Source of the DNA: Ursus arctos
Taxonomy: Eukaryota; Chordata; Mammalia; Carnivora; Ursidae
Direction of reading: 5' to 3'
NCBI RefSeq assembly: GCF_023065955.2
Contig: NC_079873.1
Span: forward strand, 100,230,128-100,294,127
Length of the DNA stretch: 64,000 nucleotides
Part shown: positions 56,945 to 64,000 of the stretch, piece after piece
Position numbering within the stretch: the stretch's first letter is position 1
Layout: the number at the start of each line of letters is the position of its first letter
The notes under the pieces: model-generated
Databases searched by the model: none
Seen by the model: only the letters and a program-made list of their open reading frames with translations
What the model was told of the DNA's origin: nothing
Program-made: the position numbers and the translations under genes

Positions 56945-57120
56945 CCTATATATGCACTTATGAGCCATGTGGCTGAAAACAAGTTTCTTAACTCCTCTGA
57001 GTCATTGTTTCCTCAGTTGTTAAGAGGAGGATAAAAATAGCTGCCATAAAGGGTTTTGTGAGGTTCCAGTGAGATGGTGTATATAAACACCCAGTGCAGA
57101 CCTTGACTCAGAAACATTAA
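56945..57120 (+). mobile_element. MIR-like SINE relic, plus strand
   Basis: TGGCTGAAAACAAGTTTCTT, then AACTCCTCTGAGTCATTGTT, TCCTCAGTTGTTAAGAGGAG and a following AAATAGCTGCCATAAAGGGT match the MIR core in order, diverged but clear. Confidence 0.72.
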
Positions 57121-57224
57121 GAACAGTAAAGAGAAATTTCTTTACCTATCTTAGTGCTTATGAAGCCTAAGCTATGCACCCCTGTGTAATCATGGTTTTA
57201 TTTACATTACTTTTGCACACACGG

Positions 57225-57275
57225 TGTTACTTTAGAGTTAGGTGCTCAATAAATATTTGATGAATCAGTCAACAA
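57225..57275 (+). mobile_element. L2/MIR3-like 3' tail
   Basis: TTAGGTGCTCAATAAATATT followed by TGATGAATCAGTCAA is typical of the L2/MIR3 3' end, short and diverged. Confidence 0.55.
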
Positions 57276-57319
57276 GTATCAAAACAGCTATTCTCTGCCT
57301 CCATTTTTTTTCTATCCAG

Positions 57320-57530
57320 ATTTTGGCAATAGATTAACTTGAGTTTCAGTCGCACTCTACCACTTACTAGCTGGCTATATGACCATGGACGAGGTACCCA
57401 ACTTCTCTGAGTTTCCGTTTTTCTCATGGAAAATGAGATTACTGAATATAATCTACCTTACAGGATTGTTGTACAGATTAAATAGTGTAATGCAAATATA
57501 GTATCTAGTGCAATGCCCAGCCATACCAAG
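57320..57530 (+). mobile_element. MIR SINE, plus strand
   Basis: GAGTTTCAGTCGCACTCTAC, CACTTACTAGCTGGCTATAT, CCAACTTCTCTGAGTTTCCG, AAAATGAGATTACTGAATAT, CAGGATTGTTGTACAGATTA and AGTGCAATGCCCAGC follow the MIR consensus from the B-box side through the core and LINE-like tail. Confidence 0.82.
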
Positions 57531-57610
57531 CACACAAGAGTCTGCACCACTGGTCACAGACTAAACGATCCAAATTATGTTGGAAAAAATAATAACTAAA
57601 TTATGTTGGA

Positions 57611-58612
57611 TCAACCCCTAAATTGCTAGAACTTACACAACAATTCAGCAACGTGGCAGGATCAAAATCAATGCACAGAAATCAGTTACATTTCTACACA
57701 CTAACAATGAGACTGAAGAAAGAGAAATTAAGGAATTGATCCCATTTACAATTGCACCAAAAAATGTCAGATACCTAGGATTACATCTAACCAAAGAGGT
57801 GAAGGATCTGTACTCCAAAAACTACAGAACAGTTATTAAATAAATTGAGGATGACACAAAGAGATGGAAAAACATTCCAGTCTCATGGTTTGGAAGAATA
57901 AATATTGTTAAAATGTCTATGCTACCCAGAGCAACCTACACATTCAATGCGATTCCTATCAAAACACCATCAACATTTTTCACATAATTGTAACAAATAA
58001 TCTAAAAAATTGCATGGAACTGGAAAAGACCCCAAAAAGCCAGAGGAATGTAGAAAAAGAAAGCCAATGTTGGTGGCATCACCATGTCTAACTTCAAACT
58101 ATATTATAGAGCTGTAATCATCAAGACAGTATGATACTGGCACAAAAACAGACACATAGATCAATGGAACAGAACAGAGAACCCAGAAATGGACCCTCAA
58201 CTCTATGGTCAACTAATCTTCGACAAAGCAGAAAGGATATTCAATGGAAAAAAGACAGTCTCTTCAATAAATGGTGCTGGGAAAATTGGACAGTCACATG
58301 CAGAAGAATGAAACTGGACCATTTTCTTACACCATACACAAAGATAAACTCAAAATGGATGAAAGACCTAAATGTGAGAGAGGAATCTATCAAAATCTTA
58401 AAGGAAAACACAGGCAGCAACATCTTCAACCTTGGCAGCAGCAACTTCTTACTAGATGCATCTCCAAAGGCAAAGGAAACAAAAGCAAAAATGAACTATT
58501 GAGACTTCATCAAGATAGAAAGCTTTTGCACAGCAAAGGAAAGAGTCAATAAAAGTAAAAGGAACTTACCGAATGGGAGAAGATATTTGCAACTGACATA
58601 TCAGATAAAGGG
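57611..58612 (+). mobile_element. L1 ORF2 fragment, plus strand, truncated at both ends
   Basis: Begins at ORF2 text just after the RT active site ([29 protein letters not shown]). It continues through thumb and C-terminal region. The open frame 58131-58502 carries [20 protein letters not shown] and [20 protein letters not shown]. It ends at about 58612 in ISDKGLV-like text without reaching the 3' UTR. Antisense L1 text begins directly after it. Confidence 0.87.
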
Positions 58613-61600
58613 CTAGTTTCCTTTGCCTCAGGACACGTATCTAATAAGAAGTTGCTAAGGCCGATGTCAACGAGGTTATTGCCTGTCCTCTAGGATTTTG
58701 ATGGTTTCCAGTCTCACATGTAGGACTTTGATCCATTTGGAATTTATTTTTGTGCATGGTGTGAGAAAGTGGTCCACTTTCATTCTTTTTCATGTTGTTG
58801 TCCAGTTTTTCCAACACCATTTGCTGAAGAGACATTCTTTTTCCCATTGGATATTCTTTTTTTGCTTTTTCAAAGATTAGTAGACCATATAGTTGTGGGT
58901 TCATGTCTGGGTTTTCTATTCTGTTCCATTGACCTATGTGTCTGTTTTTGTGCCAGTACCATGCTGTCTTGATCTTTACAGTTTTGTAATGTAACTTGAA
59001 CTCTGGAATTGTGATGCCTCTAGCTTTGCTCTTCTTTTTTGAAGTTGCTTTAGCTATTTGGGGTCTTTTGTGGTTCCATACAAGTGTTAGGATTGTTTAT
59101 TCTAGCTCTGTGAAAAAATGTTGGTATTTTAATAAAGATTCCATTAAATCTGTAGATTGCTTTGGGTAATACAGACATTTTAACAAATATTTGTTCACCT
59201 AATCCATGATCATGGAATGTTTTTCCATTTCTTTGTGTCATCAATTTTGTTCATCAGTATTTTATAGTTTTCAGTAAAATATTTAAAAATATTTAACCTT
59301 TTGGTTTGGTTTTTTTCCTAGGTATCTTATAGTGTTTGGTCCAATTGTAAATGGGACTGATTTCCTGATTTCTCTTTCTGCTGTTTCATTATTGGTGTAC
59401 AGAAATGCAACAGATTTCTGTATGTTAATTTTGTACCTTGAAACTTTACTAAATTCTTGTATCAGTTTTAGCAGTTTTTTTGGTGGAGTCCTTTGGGTTT
59501 CTATATAGAGTATCATGTCATCTGCAAATAGTGAAAGTTTTCCTTCTTCCTTGCCAATTTGGATGCCTTTTAGTTCTTTTTGTGGTCTGATTGCTGAGGC
59601 TAGGACTTCCAGTACTATATTAAATAACAATGATAAGAGTGGATATCCCTGTATTGTGCCTGACCTTACAGGAAAAATTCTGTTTTTTCCCATTGAGGAT
59701 GATATTAGCTGTGGGTTTTTCATATATAGCCTTTATGATGTTTCCCAGTTTGTTGAGTATTTTATCAGGAATGGTTCCTATACCTTGTCAAATGCTTTTT
59801 CTGCATCTATTTAAAGGATTACATGGTTCTTACCCTTTCTTTTATTAACATGGTGCATGAGGTTGATTGATTTATGAATCTAGAACCAGTTTGAAGCCCT
59901 GGAATAAATCCCACTTGATCATGGTGAATGATTTTTTTAAGGTACAGTTGGATCTGATTTGCTAGGATTTCATTGAGAATTTTTGCATTCATGTTCATCA
60001 GGGATATTGGCCTGTAATTCTGTTTTTTAGTGGAGCCTCGTCTGGTTTTAGGACCATGGTAATGCTGGCCCCATAGAATGAATTTGGAAGTTTTCCTTCC
60101 GGTCCTATTTTCTGGAACAGTTTGAGAACAACAGATATTAACTTTTCTTTAAATGTTTGTTATAATTCCCCTAGGAAGTCATCTGGCCCTGGACTTTTGT
60201 TTGTTGGGAGGTTTTTTAATTACTATTTCGATTTCTTTCCTGGTTATGGGTCTGTTCATATTTTCTATTTCTTCCTGTTTTAGCTTTGGTAGTTAATGAA
60301 TTTCTAGGAATTTATCCATTTCTTCCAGATTGTCCAATTTGTTGACATATAATTTTTCATAATATTCTGTTGTAATTGTTTGCATTTCTGTAGTATTGGT
60401 GGCTATTTCTCCTCTCTCATTTTTGATTTCAGCTATTTGGGTCCTTTCTCTTTTATTTTTGATAAGTCTGGCTAGAGGTTTCTCAACTTTATTAATCTTT
60501 TTCAAAGAACCCACTTGTGGTTTCATTGATCTCTTCTGCTCTTTTTGTCTCTTGTTTTGTTTTGTTGTTTTGTTTTTGTTTTAGCTTCTATATCCTTTAT
60601 TTCTGCTCTAATCTTCATTATTTCCCGTCTTCTGCTTGCTTCAGGCTTCATTTTTGGTTCTTTTTTTTAGCTCCTTTAGGAGTAAGGTTAAGTTGTTTAT
60701 TTGAGACTTTTCTTGCTTCTTGAGGAAGCCCTGTATTGCTATATACTTCCCTCTTAGGAGTGCTTTTGTTTTGGATCACTGTGTTTTCACTTTCCATTGT
60801 TTCCATGTATTTTTTAATTTCTTCTTTAATTTCCTGGTTGACCCATTCATTCTTTAGTGGGATGTTCTTTAACTCCATGTATTTGTGGTCCTTCCAAATG
60901 TCTTCTTGTGGTTGATTTCAAGTTTCATAGCATTGTGTCTAAAAATATGCATGGTATGATTTCAATCTTTTTGTATCGGGTGAGACCTGATTCGTGACCC
61001 AATATGTGATCTATTCTGGAGACTGTCCCATGTGCAATTGTTAAGAATGTGCATTCTACTGCTTATGATGAAGTGTTCTGATTATATCTGTTAAGTCCAT
61101 CTGATCCAGTTGTCATTTAAAGCCATTGTTTCCTTGTTGATTTTCTGTTTAGATGATCTGTTTATTGATGCAAGTGGGATGTTAAAGTCCTTTACTATTT
61201 TTTTGTATTATTATCAATAAGTACCTTTATGTTTGTTATTAATTGTTTTTTTTTTTTAATGTGAGTGCTCCCAAGTTGAGGGCATAAATATTTACAATTG
61301 TTAGATCTTGTTGGATAGTCCCCTTTATAACTCTATAGTGTACTTCTTCATCTTTTGTTTCAGTGTTTGGTTTAAAATCTAGTTTGCCTGATATAAGTAT
61401 TGCTACTCTGGGTTTCTTTTGACATCCATTTGCATGATAAATGGTTCTCCACCCTCTCACTTTCAATCTGCAGGTATCTATAGGTATAGAATGAGTCTTT
61501 TCTATGCAACATATAGATGAGTCTTGTTTTTTTTTTTTATCCATTCTGACACCTTATGTCTTTTCATTGGAATATTTAGTCCATTTACATTTTGAGTTAA

Positions 61601-61628
61601 TTACTGATAGATATGTATTCAGTGCCAT
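58613..61628 (-). pseudogene. L1 ORF2 pseudogene, 3' truncated
   Basis: The start complement CAT lies at 61626-61628 and opens MALNTYLSVI; the LNVNG motif is altered to NSKCKW. An endonuclease stretch (61239-61544) carries SSICCIEKTHS (Gln of QETH is Ile-Glu here), RVAILISGKLDF and LTIVNIYALN. An RT stretch at 59283-59723 (146 codons) keeps [14 protein letters not shown], so the catalytic Asp pair is preserved in this piece. The C-terminal part at 58641-58904 ends the copy. Many stops and frameshifts. Confidence 0.85.
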
Positions 61629-61710
61629 TTTATTACTTCTTTTGTTTTTGTTTCTGGAGATTTTCTCTGTTTTCTTCCATTCTTTGTCAATTTTGGTCTT
61701 TCTTTCACAT

Positions 61711-62600
61711 TCAAAGAGTCCCTTTTAATATTTCTTGCTGGGCTGGTTCAGTGGTCATGAACTTTTTTAGTTTTTGTTTGTCAGGGAAACTCTTTCTCTC
61801 TCCTATTCTGAATGAGAGCCTTGCTGGCTAGAGTATTCTTGGTTGTAAGTTTTTTCCCATTCAGCAAATTGAATATATAATGCCACTTTCTTCTGGCTTC
61901 CCAAATTTCTGCAGGGAGATCTGCAGCTAACCTTAAGGGTCTTCCTTTGTAAGTTAGGGATTTCTTTTGTCTTGCCGTTTTTTAGGATTTTTTCTTTATC
62001 ACTATATTTTGTAAATCCAGCTATAATATGTCTTGGTGTTGGCCTGCTTTTGTTGATTTTGATGGGAGTTCACTGTGCCTCCTGGATTGGGATGTCTTTT
62101 TCATTCCCTAGATTAGAGATGTTTTCAGCTATTATTTCCTCAAATAAATCTCCTACCCCCATTTCCTTCTACCCCTCCTTCTTCTGGGACTCCTATGATA
62201 GAAATATTCTTACATTTGATGGAGTCACTGAGTTCTCTAAGTCTATTCTCTTGTTCCATAATTATTCTCTCTCTCTTTTGCTCAGCTTTATTATTTTCCA
62301 TTATTCTATCTTCTATATCACTTATCCATTCCTCTGCTTCTTCCATCCTTGGTCATTACATCTGGTAGGTTTCAAATTTCAGTTACGGCAGTAACTGATT
62401 GTTTTTTAACTCTTTTATCTCTGCAGTAAAGGTTTCCTTAATGTCTTCTATGCTTTTTCTCAAACCCAGTGAATATTCTTATGATTGTTGCTCTTTATTC
62501 TCCAACAAGCATATTACTTATACCTGTTTTGATTAGATCTCTGGTCATGACATTTTTTTGTTCTTTCTTTTGGGATGAGTTCCTCCATATTGGCATTCTG
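61711..62600 (-). pseudogene. L1 ORF1 pseudogene
   Basis: The minus strand shows a coiled-coil end and RRM start at 62140-62346 (MEEAEEWISDIEDRIMENNK; NISIIGVPEEGG). The C-terminal domain lies at 61750-62000 and the terminal EILKGTL-stop has its stop complement TCA at 61711-61713. The exact start is not clear; the expected MTRRRN start is not seen. Interrupted frame. Confidence 0.75.
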
Positions 62601-62846
62601 TCTAAGTCTCTGTCTACTTCCTTGTGTTAGAAAAGCCCATTATGTTTCTTGCTCCTGAGAGTAATGGCTTTATGAAGAAGAGGTCATATAGTGTCCAGGG
62701 GCTGGTGTTTCAGGAAGTGTCTCTGATGTGTGCTGTGTGCACTTTCCTGCTGTGCTTTGACTCCTCTATCCCTTTAAGTCAGTAGTCTATAGAAGCTCTC
62801 CTTGTTTGCAGTGGGCAGTGTTTGGACCTTGGCCAGAGTGTGGTGG

Positions 62847-63061
62847 GTTTTGTTTATGTATTTATTTTTTTAAAGATTTTATTTATTTATTTGATGGAGA
62901 CAGAGAGAGAGTCCAACCAGGGGGAGTGGCAGGCAGAAGGAGAGAGAGAAGCAGGCTCCCAGCCAAGCAAGGAGCCCGATATGGGGGTCAATCCCAGGAC
63001 CCTGGGATCATGATTCTAGCTGAAGGCAGACAGTTAACCAACTGAGCCATCCAAGCAACTC
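62847..63061 (-). mobile_element. Can-SINE, minus strand, with TSD
   Basis: Flanked by GAGTGTGGTGG at 62836-62846 and 63062-63072. AAAGATTTTATTTATTTATT, CAACCAGGGGGAGTGGCAGG, CAATCCCAGGACCCTGGGAT, and a mutated head complement (GAGCCATCCAAGCAACTC). It lies in the L1 5' UTR. Confidence 0.93.
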
Positions 63062-63593
63062 GAGTGTGGTGGACTTTAAATAGGTGTGTTTTTGTCTGCT
63101 TATTAAAGAGACCTGGTGCTACTTCCACTAGAACTTAAGCCTTGCAGAACTCTGGTCAGTAGACATGGTGTTTGCAGGGGTTTCTGTTGATCTTCAGAGA
63201 AAGGGGCCCACTGTGCTGGTCCTTAAGCACACTTGACTGAGAAAAGCAGTATCAGCAAAGCGCAGGGGATCAAGACTTGATGTCAGCAGGTTATGAAGCC
63301 AGTGTTGGTGCTGTGCTATTTACTGAAGTTGGTTTATCCTGAGGGCAGTGTGAAGAAGAGGGAAAAGGGCATCAGCCAGTGCCTTTGTCCCCAGAGAGGG
63401 ATCTCTGTGCTTGTTGCTTTCAGGGAAACACTCCCAGAAGAACAAATAATGTCCCCTTTTGTATCCCTGGCATTTTTCAGATCACCTTTTTCACACTGTT
63501 TGTCTCCAGGTTGCTTACCTGCCTGGAGCAGCTCAGTGCACTTTAGGCTCTATCCCAGCCAAGCCTGCTGAATTTTAAAACTCCAAACTTTAG

Positions 63594-63648
63594 GTATGCC
63601 TAGGTGGCTTGATCAATTAAGCGTCTGCCTTCAGCTCAGGTCATGATG
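63594..63648 (+). mobile_element. Can-SINE head fragment, plus strand
   Basis: GGTATGCCTAGGTGGCTTGA, TCAATTAAGCGTCTGCCTTC and AGCTCAGGTCATGATG match the first ~55 bases of a Can-SINE, after which L1 5' UTR text resumes. The tRNA-related A- and B-box part only; no tail. Confidence 0.7.
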
Positions 63649-63864
63649 TGTAGTTTGTTCTATCAGTACTCAGGTCAATTTCTTGAGTATTCAGAATGAT
63701 TTGATAGTTATCCAGCAGTGTTTGAGGGATAAGACAAGCCTAGGGTCCTTCTACTATGTCACCATTTAGGTACTCTGTTCTAATATATATGTATTTCCTT
63801 CTAGAAGTTTTGGATGTGCATTGTTCTTTTACTAGTTCAATTAAATTTAAGAATAGGTTGCTAC

Positions 63865-64000
63865 TTTGAAATTTTTCTTGCTTCTTGAGGTACGTCTCTA
63901 TTGCTATAAACAGTCTTAGAACAGCTTTTACTGCATCCTAAAGGTTTTGGACCATTGTGTTTTTATTTTCATTTCTCTCCATGTATTTTTTGATTTCATC
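63865..64000 (-). mobile_element. Another L1 ORF2 piece, minus strand, runs off the window
   Basis: TCTTGCTTCTTGAGGTACGT, GCATCCTAAAGGTTTTGGAC and CTCTCCATGTATTTTTTGAT are antisense ORF2 text corresponding to 60710-60830 of the neighbouring L1. It lies beyond the 5' end of that L1, so it belongs to a different element. Confidence 0.75.

Larger units (their letters stand above)
56353..57571. other. Unique DNA with MIR/L2 relics
   Basis: No gene seen. Two MIR-like pieces and an L2/MIR3-like tail are listed separately; the remainder (56353-56940) carries no recognised element. Confidence 0.5.
58613..63776 (-). mobile_element. L1, minus strand, lacking its 3' end (5.2 kb)
   Basis: On the minus strand: 5' UTR (63776 to about 62600, starting near CCTAAATGGTGACATAGTAG), ORF1 (about 62600-61711), ORF2 (61628-58613). 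The ORF2 C-terminal end and the 3' UTR are missing; the copy stops where the plus-strand fragment begins. A Can-SINE (62847-63061) and a SINE head fragment (63594-63648) interrupt the 5' UTR. Frames are broken. Confidence 0.85.

Noticed and set aside
63594..63776. End of the minus-strand L1 as a tRNA gene
   Set aside because: The tRNA-like A/B-box text at 63594-63648 is a Can-SINE head fragment (CTAGGTGGCTTGATCAATTA), lacking a full tRNA fold and continuing into L1 5' UTR.
1..64000. CRISPR arrays, operons or prokaryotic mobile systems
   Set aside because: The repeats are interspersed SINE/LINE/ERV relics with TSDs and A-tails. There is no array of equal repeats and spacers and no dense coding, and the sequence is plainly mammalian.

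Overview
The window looks like intergenic or intronic DNA from a carnivoran mammal. The clearest sign is a set of tRNA-Lys-derived Can-SINEs (SINEC) whose 5' heads read GGGGCGCCTGGGTGGC. Their bodies (CTGCCTTCGGCTCAGGGC..., CACTCCCCCTGCTTGTG...) have the form I associate with arctoid caniforms, most like bear/panda and pinnipeds. There are also several carnivore-type L1 copies with the matching 3' UTR (ACTGGGTGTTATA... ATGATGTACT). I find no host protein-coding exon, tRNA, rRNA, CRISPR or bacterial-type gene. Every long open reading frame is either transposon-derived or low complexity.

Layout: 1-5.75 kb is AT-rich unique DNA with an inverted older L1, three Can-SINEs and a MER5-like DNA transposon. 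5.75-20.73 kb is one ancient plus-strand L1 split by nested insertions: a SINE, an L1 3' stub, a near full-length minus-strand L1 of about 6.57 kb with a perfect 15-bp target-site duplication (TSD), and a 2.1-kb L1 with a rearranged 5' end and its own 15-bp TSD. 20.73-21.88 kb is unique DNA with one SINE. 21.89-28.05 kb is a near full-length plus-strand L1 with a SINE at its tail. 28.27-31.6 kb is mostly unique. 31.6-37.1 kb is a decayed class III endogenous retrovirus (ERV-L; gag, pro, pol) broken by three L1 pieces and a SINE. 37.94-43.86 kb is another long plus-strand L1 in which most of ORF1 is replaced by an AT-rich block and which seems to carry a short 3' transduction. 44.1-49.4 kb is a pile of minus-strand L1s of different ages. 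49.4-57.6 kb is mixed unique DNA with MIR/L2 relics, two SINEs and an older L1. 57.6-64 kb holds two L1 pieces facing each other (an imperfect inverted repeat) followed by a long minus-strand L1.

The retrotransposon parts form one biochemical system. L1 ORF1 protein (coiled coil, RNA-binding) and ORF2 protein (AP-like endonuclease plus reverse transcriptase) carry out target-primed reverse transcription, and Can-SINEs use that machinery in trans. All ORF1/ORF2 copies here are broken. The most informative features are structural: 5' inversions, a chimeric L1 5' UTR, an L1 lacking most of ORF1, a putative 3' transduction, nested TSDs that order the insertions, a near-palindromic L1 pair, and a perfect 18-bp RFX-type X-box palindrome in unique DNA. 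Family assignments come from recognising consensus features by eye; subfamily names would need RepeatMasker/Dfam.
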